DNA of 64,000 bases. Source: DATIUV01 sp049322755 (GTDB lineage: Bacteria; Pseudomonadota; Gammaproteobacteria; Burkholderiales; UBA6910). Made by a program: the position numbers and the translations under genes. Location of the stretch: positions 1 through 64,000 of the forward strand of contig JBMOQX010000030.1 in NCBI GenBank assembly GCA_049322755.1. The letters run 5' to 3'. This document shows, in pieces, positions 25,821-34,773 of this stretch. The notes beneath the pieces were generated by a model. The model made no database searches. It saw only the letters and a list, made by a program, of their open reading frames with translations, and was not told where the DNA came from. Every line of letters begins with the position of its first letter. Positions within the stretch are counted from its first letter, which is position 1.

Positions 25821-27116
25821 CTAAGGATTCTGGGCTGCAGGGCGTTGCTCCAGCCGATGCACCAGAATGCGCAGGAAAGCCTTGTTGAACTGGACCTGGG
25901 TGGTCTCGGACGCCCGCAGCAGGGCAGGTGCCTTCAACTCGAGGGCCGTTGCGGTGGCCAATGTGGTGACCGTGGTGGTCCGGACCCGCGACGATTCCTC
26001 GAAGTAGAGCATCAAGCCGAAGCAATCCCCGGGGACGAGTTCGGCGAGGTTGGCGTTTCCCCGGGATACCCTGACGCGTCCATCCACCAGGATGAACAAC
26101 GAGTCGCCCGCCTGGCCTTCACGCACCAGCACGGTGTCTTTCGGGACCTTGCGCCAGATGCCAAGGCTTAGCACCTCCCAGATCTGGCTGTCTTCGAATT
26201 TTTCGAAGAACGGCAACTGCTTCAGCGCGTTGAATTTGGATGTGTCGGCGACTTCGCCGCTGACCTGGAGCTGGCTGAAGACGTTGGCCAGATCCTTTGC
26301 AAATTCGGTCCAGGTCGGATACCGCTCGTCGAGGTCCTTGCACAACGCACGCATGACGATCCGGTCGATGCTTGGGGGTATCTCCGGCCGGTGCTCGCTG
26401 GGTGGTGGCGGCTCGACGTAGAGAATCTCCTGCATCAGCTTCTCGGTCTCGCGCGCAGTGTAGGGGAGGCGTCCGGTCAGGAGACGATACATGACCACGC
26501 CCAGGGAGTAGATGTCGGTCTGGTGGGTCAGTTCGCGTTCCTGGATCTGCTCCGGGGACATGTAGGCGGGCGAGCCCACCCCCGTCAGCTGGGTGTACTC
26601 GGCCACGGACAGAAACGCCGTGCCGAAGTCGGTGATCTTGATCTCGGTGCCGTGGGTCACCAGGATGTTGGCCGGCTTCACGTCGCGATGTATGACGCCT
26701 TGGCGCATCGCGTACTCCAGCGCCCGGCAGCACTTGAAGCTGATCTCGACGACACGGTCGATCGACAGCAGGCGGTCCCGGTGGCAATAGGGCTGCAGGG
26801 TGCCTCCCGGCACGTACTCCATCACGATGTAACTGTGGTCGCCCTCCATCGCCGCGTCGAAGATTGCGGCGATGTGGGGGTGCTTCAGGCGCCCCGCCAA
26901 CGATGCCTCGCTCTGAAACGCCCGCAGGAAGCGCTTGTTCTCGCGCGGGTTGCCCCGCAGGTGCGGCGCCAGCACCTTGACTGCCACCTCGCGCTCCGCG
27001 AAAGGGTCCTGTGCCAGATAGACGCGACAGGTTGAGCCGCGCCCGAGCTCGCGCATCACCTTGTACTTGCCTACGTACTCGGGGAGGCTTTCTGAGACCT
27101 GATCGTTCATCGGCAT
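25821..27116 (-). CDS. Ser/Thr protein kinase with C-terminal cyclic-nucleotide-binding-type domain
   Basis: A 431-residue protein. Residues about 18-285 are a Hanks-type kinase with ELGRGSTCRVYLAQ (glycine loop), AVKV (K47), VIHRDVKPANILV (D145), ITDFGTAF (D163) and GSPAYMSPEQ. Residues about 310-425 (FNALKQLPFFEKFEDSQIWE to DSLFILVDGRVRVSRGNANLAEL) resemble a cNMP/Crp-type beta-roll. No transmembrane segment is visible, so it is likely soluble. It lies 487 bp upstream of pilG on the same strand. Cyclic-nucleotide control of the kinase is inferred; the ligand-contacting arginine could not be confirmed. The alternative start is ATG 27110. Confidence 0.88.
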   Translation of the reverse strand: MPMNDQVSESLPEYVGKYKVMRELGRGSTCRVYLAQDPFAEREVAVKVLAPHLRGNPRENKRFLRAFQSEASLAGRLKHPHIAAIFDAAMEGDHSYIVMEYVPGGTLQPYCHRDRLLSIDRVVEISFKCCRALEYAMRQGVIHRDVKPANILVTHGTEIKITDFGTAFLSVAEYTQLTGVGSPAYMSPEQIQERELTHQTDIYSLGVVMYRLLTGRLPYTARETEKLMQEILYVEPPPPSEHRPEIPPSIDRIVMRALCKDLDERYPTWTEFAKDLANVFSQLQVSGEVADTSKFNALKQLPFFEKFEDSQIWEVLSLGIWRKVPKDTVLVREGQAGDSLFILVDGRVRVSRGNANLAELVPGDCFGLMLYFEESSRVRTTTVTTLATATALELKAPALLRASETTQVQFNKAFLRILVHRLEQRPAAQNP

Positions 27117-27190
27117 CGCGTGGGTTTTGGCGGCCGAGAATAGCACGCGTGCGCCGCTGGCAACGGCGTTGCGCCGACGAACGGCGGCGA

Positions 27191-28156
27191 TCAGCGGTCG
27201 AGCGCGCCGCCGCAGCTGGAACCCTGCCCGGCGGTACAGCCGAAGCAATGATCCGCCACAGCGATCGGATTGCCGGTGAGGTCGTGCGTGAGCAAGTCCA
27301 TCAAGCGGGTGCGGCCGAACCCGTTTACGCGCATCGGCAAACCCAGCATCTGATTGAAGTCGCAATCGTAGACGTAGCCCCGCCAATCGACGGACAGCAG
27401 GCTGCGGCACATGACCGACTCCAGGTTTTCGGCCCGGTAGGCGCTCCGCAGCGTGTCCATGTAGATGTTGAACTGGCCCCTGGAGACGAGTGTGCTGCCG
27501 AAGCGCTGGATCGGCATGTTGGTCATGGTGAACAGGCGGTTGAAGGCGACGCCGTAACGCGCCGAGAGGTGCTCGCGGTATGCTTCCTCAAGGGCGGCCT
27601 CGGACGGCGGAAGCGACGGTCCCTGGGGGTTGTAGACCAGGTTGAGCGTCAAGCCCGAAGCCGGCTGCGCGTAGCCTAGCGCGTTGAGGCGCCGGAGCCC
27701 GCTGATGCTGGCTTCGAACACCCCGTCGCCCCGCTGCCGGTCGACGTTTTCCTCCAGATAGCAAGGCAGCGATGCGACGATCTCGACCCGGTGCTCTGCC
27801 AGGAACGCGGCCAGATCGTCGTGCCCGGGCTCCTCCAGTATGGTCAGGTTGCAACGATCCATGACGTGGACGCCGCGGCCGCGCGCGGCGCGAACCAGGT
27901 GACGAAAATGCGGATTCAGCTCGGGCGCGCCGCCGGTGAGGTCCAGGCGGCGCACGCCCGAGGCCTCCAGAAAGCGCAACACTTCGTCAATGGTTTCGCG
28001 CGACATCAGCTCCTTGCGGTCGGGGCTGGCGTTCACGTGACAATGCAGGCAAGCCTGGTTGCACTTATAGCCCAGGGTGACCTGCAGCGTCTCCAGCGTC
28101 CGGCGGCGGATCTTCGGGAAACTGGTCTGTTGCAGCAGAGGTAGCGTGTTATGCAT
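27191..28156 (-). CDS. arsS: Radical SAM protein, ArsS-like (arsenosugar biosynthesis)
   Basis: A 321-residue radical SAM enzyme. CNQACLHCHV (near residue 33) gives the CxxxCxxC site for the iron-sulfur cluster. The C-terminal domain has CRSLLSVDWRGYVYDCDFNQ, MLGLP, and the Cys-rich end HCFGCTAGQGSSCGGAL typical of the DUF3641/ArsS group. ArsS proteins act after ArsM in forming arsenosugars, using adenosyl radicals; no arsM is present in this window. It is 60 bp downstream of the TVP38-FAD gene on the same strand. The specific substrate is inferred from family resemblance. Confidence 0.82.
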   Translation of the reverse strand: MHNTLPLLQQTSFPKIRRRTLETLQVTLGYKCNQACLHCHVNASPDRKELMSRETIDEVLRFLEASGVRRLDLTGGAPELNPHFRHLVRAARGRGVHVMDRCNLTILEEPGHDDLAAFLAEHRVEIVASLPCYLEENVDRQRGDGVFEASISGLRRLNALGYAQPASGLTLNLVYNPQGPSLPPSEAALEEAYREHLSARYGVAFNRLFTMTNMPIQRFGSTLVSRGQFNIYMDTLRSAYRAENLESVMCRSLLSVDWRGYVYDCDFNQMLGLPMRVNGFGRTRLMDLLTHDLTGNPIAVADHCFGCTAGQGSSCGGALDR

Positions 28157-28216
28157 GGTCGTGATCCTGCGGTTCGATGGCGGGCGGAGGCTGCGCCGGG
28201 GATCCGGGCGGGATGG

Positions 28217-30364
28217 TCAGGCAAGCCGCCATTCGTGGTAGCGACGCACCCAGTCCAGGACCCTTTCGGGCGCGTGAGCCTTTTTCCAGACACCGGCGGC
28301 ATATTTGTTGGCCTCGGCGAGCGTTGGATAGACGTGGATGGTGCCCAGGATTTTGTTCAGGCCGATGCCTTGTTTCATCGCCAGCACCCACTCGGCCAGG
28401 AGGTCGCCGGCGTGGTCGCCAACGATGGTGACGCCCAGGATCCGGTCCCTGCCCGGAACAGTCAGCACCTTGACCATGCCGTGCGCCTCGCCATCGGCGA
28501 TGGCGCGGTCCAGGTCGTCGATGCCGTAGGTGGCAGCCTCGTAGGCGACGCCCTTTTCCCTGGCCTCGATCTCGTTCAGGCCCACCCGCGCCACCTCCGG
28601 CTCGGTGAACGTGGCCCAGGGAATCACCGAGTAGTCGGCACGGAATTTCCGGAACTGGCCGAACAGCGCGTTGACTGCCGCGTACCAGGCCTGGTGAGCG
28701 GCGGTATGGGTGAACTGGAACGGTCCCGCTACATCGCCGCACACAAAGATGTTGGGGTAGAGCGTCTGCAGGAACTCGTTGGACTCGATCGTGCGGTTTC
28801 TGTTCAGCGGGATGCCGAGCTCGTCCAGTCCGTAACCCTCCGAGTTCGCGACGCGCCCGACCGCCACCAGCACCTGGTCGAAGGGGACCCGGACTTCGCT
28901 GTCGCCATGCTCGCAGATGAGGATCTTCTCGCCGTTCTCGACGCGGAACTCCTTGGCCTTGTGCTCGACGAGCACGTCGATGCCCTCCTGCGCGAAGCGC
29001 TCCATCACCATCTTCGACGCTTCCGGGTCTTCACGCATAAGGATGCGCGGCAGCATCTCCACCTGCGTCACCTTGGCGCCGAAGCGGGCGAACGCCTGCG
29101 TGAGCTCGGAGCCGATCGGGCCCCCGCCCAGCACCACGAGGCGACGGGGCAGCTCCCGCAGGTTCCACACGGTGTCGGACGTGAGATAGCCCACCTCCTG
29201 CAACCCGGGGATCGGCGGCACGAACGGCCGGGCGCCGGCGGCGATCACGATCGATCGCGTGGCAAGGGTGCGAGTGCCCTCGGCGGTGCGAACTTCCACC
29301 GTCCACGGCGACGTGATCCGGGCCTCGCCCTGGACGACGTCGACGCCCAGACCGGTGTAACGGTCCACCGAATCGTGCGGCTCCACCTGGCGCACCACCG
29401 ACTGAACGCGCTCCATGACATCGGCGAAATCGAACTCCACGTCTGCCCTGCGGATGCCCCACTCGCGCGAGCGCCGGAACTGGCTCAGCAGCTTGGCGGA
29501 GCGGATCAGCGCCTTGGAGGGCACGCAACCGGTATTGAGGCAGTCGCCCCCCATCTTGTGCTTCTCGATCAGGGTGACCTTGGCCTTCACCGCCGCGGCG
29601 ATGTACGCAGACACCAGGCCGGCCGAGCCGGCGCCGATGACCACGATGTTGCGGTCGAACCGCACGGGGCGCTGCCACCGTCCGTATACGCGCCGCACCT
29701 TGACGAAGTCGACCAGCTTTTTGGCCAGCAGCGGAAAGACGCCGAGGAGCACGAACGACAGCAGCAAGCCCGGCGACAGGATGCCCGAGACCGACTCCAG
29801 CTGGCCGATCTGGGTGCCGGCGTTCACGTAAACCAGCGTGCCCGGCAGCATGCCCAGCTGGCTGACCCAATAGAAAGTCCGCGTTGCCAGCGGCGTGAGG
29901 CCCATGGCGAGGTTGATGACGAAGAACGGGAACGCCGGCACCAGGCGCAACGTAAACAGGTAAAAGGCGCCTTCCTTGTCGACGCCGGCGTTGATGGCGC
30001 GCAGCTTGTTGCCGAAGCGCTTCTGGACGGCGTCGTGGAACAGGAAGCGGCTGGCGAGGAAGGCGAGCGTGGCGCCGATGGTGGACGCGAAGGACACGAT
30101 CACCGTGCCCCAGAACAAGCCAAAGATGGCGCCGCCCACCAGCGTCATCAGCGCTGCGCCGGGCAGCGAGAGGCTGGTGACGGCGACGTAGATGACAAAG
30201 TAGACCGCGGCGGTGGCCAGCGGATTGGCGTCGAACGTGGACGTGATCGCGGCCTGCTGGGCCCTGAAGAACTCGAGGCTGAAGAACCGCCCGAGGTCGA
30301 AGATGAAGAAGGCAGCGGCCAAGCCGACGATGACGGCCAGAAGTGCGATTCGCGACTTGGTCAT
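28217..30364 (-). CDS. TVP38/TMEM64 membrane domain fused to FAD-dependent disulfide reductase
   Basis: A 715-residue fusion. Residues 1-225 form a TVP38/TMEM64 (SNARE-associated/DedA-like) membrane domain with several helices (PGAALMTLVGGAIFGLFWGT). From about 237 a pyridine nucleotide-disulfide oxidoreductase follows: IVVIGAGSAGLVSAYIAAA, then the redox motif GGDCLNTGCVPSKAL and a second dinucleotide site LVVLGGGPIGSELTQAFARF. The C-terminal motif reads TIHVYPTLAEANKYAAG, with tyrosine where classical members have the HPT histidine, as in mercuric reductase-like proteins. It may reduce a metal or thiol substrate at the inner membrane. It is placed directly upstream of the ArsS-like gene. 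Confidence 0.9.
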   Translation of the reverse strand: MTKSRIALLAVIVGLAAAFFIFDLGRFFSLEFFRAQQAAITSTFDANPLATAAVYFVIYVAVTSLSLPGAALMTLVGGAIFGLFWGTVIVSFASTIGATLAFLASRFLFHDAVQKRFGNKLRAINAGVDKEGAFYLFTLRLVPAFPFFVINLAMGLTPLATRTFYWVSQLGMLPGTLVYVNAGTQIGQLESVSGILSPGLLLSFVLLGVFPLLAKKLVDFVKVRRVYGRWQRPVRFDRNIVVIGAGSAGLVSAYIAAAVKAKVTLIEKHKMGGDCLNTGCVPSKALIRSAKLLSQFRRSREWGIRRADVEFDFADVMERVQSVVRQVEPHDSVDRYTGLGVDVVQGEARITSPWTVEVRTAEGTRTLATRSIVIAAGARPFVPPIPGLQEVGYLTSDTVWNLRELPRRLVVLGGGPIGSELTQAFARFGAKVTQVEMLPRILMREDPEASKMVMERFAQEGIDVLVEHKAKEFRVENGEKILICEHGDSEVRVPFDQVLVAVGRVANSEGYGLDELGIPLNRNRTIESNEFLQTLYPNIFVCGDVAGPFQFTHTAAHQAWYAAVNALFGQFRKFRADYSVIPWATFTEPEVARVGLNEIEAREKGVAYEAATYGIDDLDRAIADGEAHGMVKVLTVPGRDRILGVTIVGDHAGDLLAEWVLAMKQGIGLNKILGTIHVYPTLAEANKYAAGVWKKAHAPERVLDWVRRYHEWRLA

Positions 30365-30506
30365 GCAAGGTCTCCCGATTTCCCTTCAAGCTGTCCGCCC
30401 GCGGCTGGTCCATGGTACTTGACTTGGCATGGGGCCGGTCCTGGGCGCGGGCCGATGCCGTCTGGAGCCTTAGTCGCCCGGTGCCGGGGAACCTTACAAG
30501 GGCAGT

Positions 30507-31112
30507 TCAGCGCCGCAGCAGCCGCGCTAACTCGGGCCAGACGTTGTCCAGCATGCGGGCCTGGGCGGTTTCGCCCGGGTGTATGCCATCGGGCTGGAAA
30601 TACTCGGGGTGCTCGCCGAATCCGTCCAGCAGAAACGGCACCAGCGCCACCTTTTCGCGAGCGGCCACGTCGGCGAACAACTGCTGGAACTTTTCCGTGT
30701 AGGCTTTGCCGTAATTCGGCGGGAGCCGAACGCCGACCAGCAGCACCCTGGCGCCCGCGGCCTTGGATTCGCCGACGATGGCCGAGAGATTGCCGCGCGA
30801 AGCCTCGAGGCTCAGGCCGCGAAGTCCGTCGTTTCCCCCCAGCTCGACGATTACAATATCCGGCCGATGCTCCGCCAGCGCGTGTCCGATGCGGTTCTTG
30901 CCCCCCAAGGTGGTTTCGCCGCTCACGCTCGCGTTGATTACGCGGTGGGGATGCCCTTGCGCCGCGAGGCGGCTTTGAAGCAGGTCCACCCAGCCCTTGC
31001 CGGCCGGCAGGCCGTAACCCGAAGACAGGCTGTCACCGAATACCAGCACGGTCGGCGCCGCAGCCGCAGCGGTCGAAAACCAGCATAAGAACAGGAACAG
31101 CGCTTTGCTCAT
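30507..31112 (-). CDS. tesA: Arylesterase / acyl-CoA thioesterase I (TesA), SGNH hydrolase
   Basis: A 201-residue periplasmic SGNH hydrolase. Residues 1-19 are a signal peptide (MSKALFLFLCWFSTAAAAAP). VLVFGDSLSSGYGL carries the nucleophilic serine (block I), IVELGGNDGLRG the block III asparagine, and DGIHPGETAQ the catalytic Asp and His (block V). It hydrolyses acyl thioesters and esters. The gene is divergent from ybbA-ybbP, the same arrangement as in Escherichia coli. The ATG complement (31110-31112) overlaps the ATG of the ABC gene on the other strand. Confidence 0.92.
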   Translation of the reverse strand: MSKALFLFLCWFSTAAAAAPTVLVFGDSLSSGYGLPAGKGWVDLLQSRLAAQGHPHRVINASVSGETTLGGKNRIGHALAEHRPDIVIVELGGNDGLRGLSLEASRGNLSAIVGESKAAGARVLLVGVRLPPNYGKAYTEKFQQLFADVAAREKVALVPFLLDGFGEHPEYFQPDGIHPGETAQARMLDNVWPELARLLRR

Positions 31113-31809
31113 GAATGAATCCAGAAAACCTCTGTTGCGGGCGACTGCCCTTACCAAACGCGTGCCCATGGGCGCTCGCTCGCTCGCCATTCTGAGCGAT
31201 GTCAGCCTTGAAATCGAATCCGGCGAGGCGGTGGCCGTGGTAGGAGCTTCAGGCTCCGGGAAGACCACGCTGCTGGGGCTGCTGGCAGGGTTGGACGTGC
31301 CGACCGAGGGCCAGGTTCTGTTCGACGGCATCGATCTGTTCTCATTGGACGAGGACGGCCGGGCGGCATTGAGGCGCGACAACATCGGGTTTGTCTTCCA
31401 GTCTTTCCAGCTGTTGCCGATGTACACGGCCCTGGAGAACGTCACCCTGCCACTCGAGCTGGCGGCCCATCGCTACGCGCGCGAGGCCGCTCTGGCGCTG
31501 CTGGACCGCGTCGGACTCAAGGAGCGGGTGCATCACTATCCGCGCCAACTCTCCGGCGGCGAGCAGCAGCGGGTCGCAATCGCCCGTGCGTTCGCAACCT
31601 CGCCACGGCTGCTGCTGGCGGATGAACCCACCGGCAACCTCGATCCCGCCACCGGCGAGGAGATCATCAGCCTGATGTTCGACCTCAACCGCGAGCAGAA
31701 GACCACCCTGGTGCTGGTCACCCACGACCTCGCGCTCTCCGGCCGCTGCGGGCGCCAGTTGCGACTTCAGGGCGGACGGCTGGCGGCCGCGGAGCGGGTG
31801 CCGGCGTGA
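31111..31809 (+). CDS. ybbA: ABC transporter ATP-binding protein (YbbA-like)
   Basis: A 232-residue ATPase of the LolD/MacB type. VVGASGSGKTTLLGLLAGLD is the Walker A region, FVFQSFQLLP the Q-loop, QLSGGEQQRVAIARAFA the signature, LLLADEPTGNLD Walker B, and LVLVTHDLAL the switch histidine. It pairs with the 832-residue FtsX-type permease that overlaps its stop by 4 bp. By homology it belongs to a mechanotransmission-type complex that may extract or release material from the inner membrane. Its start codon overlaps that of tesA. Confidence 0.92.
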   Translation: MNESRKPLLRATALTKRVPMGARSLAILSDVSLEIESGEAVAVVGASGSGKTTLLGLLAGLDVPTEGQVLFDGIDLFSLDEDGRAALRRDNIGFVFQSFQLLPMYTALENVTLPLELAAHRYAREAALALLDRVGLKERVHHYPRQLSGGEQQRVAIARAFATSPRLLLADEPTGNLDPATGEEIISLMFDLNREQKTTLVLVTHDLALSGRCGRQLRLQGGRLAAAERVPA

Positions 31810-34304
31810 CGGCGCTGGGGGAACTTCTGTTCGCGTTGCGCCTGCTGCGCCGGGACTGGCGCGCCGGTGAGCTGCGCGTGCTGGCGGCGGCGCTGGTGAT
31901 CGCGGTGGCCAGCGTCACCACGGTGGCGTTCTTTTCCGACCGCGTGCGGGATGTCCTGGTGGCGCGCGCGAATCATCTGCTGGGCGGCGATCTGGTGCTG
32001 GTTTCTTCCCGGCCGATCCCGGATTCGTTCCGGCAGCAGGCGCTGAGCCTCGGGCTCGATGCGGTCCAGCTCTGGAGCTTCCCCAGCATGGCCACCGCGG
32101 CGGAGCGGTCATTGCTGAGCGACGTGCGCGCCATCGAGCCCGGGTATCCGTTGCGGGGCGAGTTGCGGGTGGCGGCGGCGAGCGGCGGGCCCGGCGAGCC
32201 GCGCCGCGACGCGCCGTTCCCCGGCGACGTCTGGGTTGACGACCGCTTCCTGGCACGACTGGGGGTGGAGCCAGGCGACCGGATCGGGCTCGGGGATCGG
32301 GAATTCCGGATTGCCGGTGTGATCGTCAAGGAACCCGAGAGCGCCGTCGGCTTCGCCAACCTGGGGCCGCGGCTGATGCTCAATGCGGCCGATCTGCCGT
32401 CGACGGGACTGATCCAGCCCGGCAGCCGCATCCGCTACCGGTTGGTGCTCGCGGGGGAGCCCGGGCTGGTGGAAGCCTATCGGCAGGCGGCGCAGCCGCA
32501 GCTCGTGACCGGCCAGCGGCTGGAGGGCATCCGTGACGCACGGCCGGAGATCAGCTCCGGGCTGGATCGCGCCGAGCGCTTCCTCGCGCTGGCAGCGCTG
32601 GCCAGCGTGATCCTGGCGGCGGTGGCCGTGGCGCTGGCGGCCCGGCGCTATCTCCAACGCCATTTCGACGCCTGCGCAGTGATGCGCTGCCTTGGCGCGC
32701 GCCAGGCCACCATCGTGCGCGTGTACGCCTGGCTGTTCCTCGCGCTCGGACTCGTCGCCAGCACGGCGGGCACCGTGGCGGGGCTGGGGGCGCAGGAGGG
32801 GTTGGCGCGGGTGCTGGCGCCGCTGGTCGGAGGTGCGCTTCCGCCTCCCGGTTGGCTGCCTGCGGCGCGCGGCTTCGTGGCCGGGTTCGTGTTGCTGCTG
32901 GGATTTGCAATGCCGCCTATCGCCGCCCTCGGGCGCGTGCCGACGCTGCGGGTGCTGCGAAGGGATCTGGGAGCCCCCGGAGGCCTCGGTACGATGGGAT
33001 ACGTCGCCGGCATCGCCGCCATTTCCGGATTGGTGCTGTGGACCGCCGGGGACCTGCGGCTGGGGCTCATTGTGCTGCTTGGCGTGGCGGCGGCGTTGCT
33101 CGCTGCCGGCGCGCTGTCGTTTTTGCTCCTCCAGCTGGTGGGACGCGTCGCGGGCCGCGCCACCGGCGCCTGGCGCATCGGGCTCGCCAACCTGCGCCGC
33201 CGCGCGGCGGGCACCACGATCCAGGTGGCGGCGCTCGCCATGGGGTTGATGGCGATGCTGCTGCTCACGCTGGTGCGGGGCGAGCTGCTGGAGAACTGGC
33301 GTACCAGCCTGCCGCCGGACGCGCCCAATCGCTTCCTGGTCAACATCCAGGCGGACCAGCGGGAGCCTTTGGAGCGGTTTTTCCAGGAGCGCGGCATCGC
33401 GGCGCCGCGCACCTTTCCGATGGTGCGCGCGCGGCTCACCGCGATCAACGACCGGCCGGTTTCGTCGGAGGACTATGCCGATGATCGCGCCAAGCGCCTC
33501 ATCGACCGGGAGTTCAATCTTTCCTGGACGGAGAAACTGTCGCCGGACAATCGCCTGGTGGCGGGCAGCTGGTGGCCCCGCGGCGCTCCAGCCACGGAAG
33601 TTTTCTCGGTGGAGCGGGGGATTGCCCAGACCCTGGGGATCCGCCTCGGCGATACCCTGACGTACGACATCGCCGGCGCCCGGGTGAAGGGCAAGGTGAC
33701 CAGCCTGCGGCATGTCGACTGGGACACGTTTCGCGTGAATTTTTTCGTCGTCGCGCCACCGGGTTTCCTGGAGCCGTATCCGGCGAATTTCGTCACCAGT
33801 TTCTATCTGCCACCGGAGCGCAACGGCCTGATGAACGATCTGGTGAAGGCGTTTCCCAACCTGCTGGTCATCGACGTGGCGGCGGTCCTGGCGCAGGTGC
33901 AGACCATCATGGACCAGGTGATCCGGGCGGTGGAATTCGTCTTCGGCTTCACCCTTCTGGCGGGTTTGCTGGTTCTCTATGCGGCGATTGCCGCGACCCG
34001 CGACGAGCGCCTGCTGGATGCGGCCATCATGCGCACCCTGGGCGCCAGTACCCGTCAGCTTGCCCAGACCCAGGCCGTGGAGTTCGTCGCCATCGGCGCC
34101 ATGGCGGGCCTGGTGGCGGCCGCCGGCGCGACCGGCGTCGGCTGGGCCATTGCGCAGCGGATTCTGAACATCCCGTTCCACGGCGATCCCTGGCTTTGGG
34201 TGATCGGCGTGGCCAGCGGCGCCATCGGGGTTGCCGCAGCGGGCTGGCTCGGGACCCGGCGCCTGATCCGGCGGCCGCCGCTGAGGATCCTGAGCGCCAC
34301 GTGA
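31806..34304 (+). CDS. ybbP: ABC transporter permease (YbbP-like, FtsX family)
   Basis: An 832-residue membrane protein with a GTG start overlapping the ATPase stop. It has an N-terminal helix (VLAAALVIAVASVTTVAFFS), a large periplasmic domain, helices at about residues 260-500, a second periplasmic domain, and three C-terminal helices including FVFGFTLLAGLLVLYAAIAA. Two FtsX-like domains of this kind are typical of YbbP. Together with YbbA it forms a MacB-superfamily complex. Its actual cargo is not established. Confidence 0.9.
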   Translation: MTALGELLFALRLLRRDWRAGELRVLAAALVIAVASVTTVAFFSDRVRDVLVARANHLLGGDLVLVSSRPIPDSFRQQALSLGLDAVQLWSFPSMATAAERSLLSDVRAIEPGYPLRGELRVAAASGGPGEPRRDAPFPGDVWVDDRFLARLGVEPGDRIGLGDREFRIAGVIVKEPESAVGFANLGPRLMLNAADLPSTGLIQPGSRIRYRLVLAGEPGLVEAYRQAAQPQLVTGQRLEGIRDARPEISSGLDRAERFLALAALASVILAAVAVALAARRYLQRHFDACAVMRCLGARQATIVRVYAWLFLALGLVASTAGTVAGLGAQEGLARVLAPLVGGALPPPGWLPAARGFVAGFVLLLGFAMPPIAALGRVPTLRVLRRDLGAPGGLGTMGYVAGIAAISGLVLWTAGDLRLGLIVLLGVAAALLAAGALSFLLLQLVGRVAGRATGAWRIGLANLRRRAAGTTIQVAALAMGLMAMLLLTLVRGELLENWRTSLPPDAPNRFLVNIQADQREPLERFFQERGIAAPRTFPMVRARLTAINDRPVSSEDYADDRAKRLIDREFNLSWTEKLSPDNRLVAGSWWPRGAPATEVFSVERGIAQTLGIRLGDTLTYDIAGARVKGKVTSLRHVDWDTFRVNFFVVAPPGFLEPYPANFVTSFYLPPERNGLMNDLVKAFPNLLVIDVAAVLAQVQTIMDQVIRAVEFVFGFTLLAGLLVLYAAIAATRDERLLDAAIMRTLGASTRQLAQTQAVEFVAIGAMAGLVAAAGATGVGWAIAQRILNIPFHGDPWLWVIGVASGAIGVAAAGWLGTRRLIRRPPLRILSAT

Positions 34305-34519
34305 GGCCCCACCGCCGCAGGGTAAAATACACGCGATGGGCCTCGATCCGGAAGTGTCGCCGCTGTCGCGGCAAGGCGACGAATGGCCGAGCGTTTGCGC
34401 GCGGCGGTCTTGGTCTTGATAAGGATCCTCGCGCAGCGAGGCTCCTTCTGCGCAGACTAACCTGCGCAGCAGGTTATGTCGGAGCTAAAACCGGCGGGCG
34501 GACCGAAGGCAACGAAATC
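34305..34519. other. Non-coding stretch before the tRNA-Ser repeat array
   Basis: A TAAAAT at about 34323-34328 may be the -10 element of the original tRNA promoter, though no good -35 was seen. Around 34380-34415 the sequence TGGCCGAGCG followed by GCGGTCTTG resembles a decayed tRNA 5' half, perhaps an older repeat unit. From 34451 the first 127-bp unit begins. Confidence 0.35.
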
Positions 34520-34555
34520 GGAAGGGTGGCAGAGCGGTTGAATGCACCGGTCTTG
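34520..34555 (+). pseudogene. Truncated tRNA-Ser 5' half, copy 1
   Basis: Identical to the first 36 bases of the intact tRNA at 34774 (acceptor strand, D-arm and anticodon 5' stem). It breaks off in the anticodon loop. No 3' half follows, so it cannot fold as a tRNA. Confidence 0.85.
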
Positions 34556-34646
34556 GCGCTTGCGAAGCCAGCGCTTGCGCAGACTAACCTGCGCAGCAGG
34601 TTATGTCGGAGCTAAAACCGGCGGGCGGACCGAAGGCAACGAAATC

Positions 34647-34682
34647 GGAAGGGTGGCAGAGCGGTTGAATGCACCGGTCTTG
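34647..34682 (+). pseudogene. Truncated tRNA-Ser 5' half, copy 2
   Basis: Second identical 5' half, exactly 127 bp after copy 1 and 127 bp before the intact gene. It breaks at the same base in the anticodon loop. Confidence 0.85.
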
Positions 34683-34773
34683 GCGCTTGCGAAGCCAGCG
34701 CTTGCGCAGACTAACCTGCGCAGCAGGTTATGTCGGAGCTAAAACCGGCGGGCGGACCGAAGGCAACGAAATC

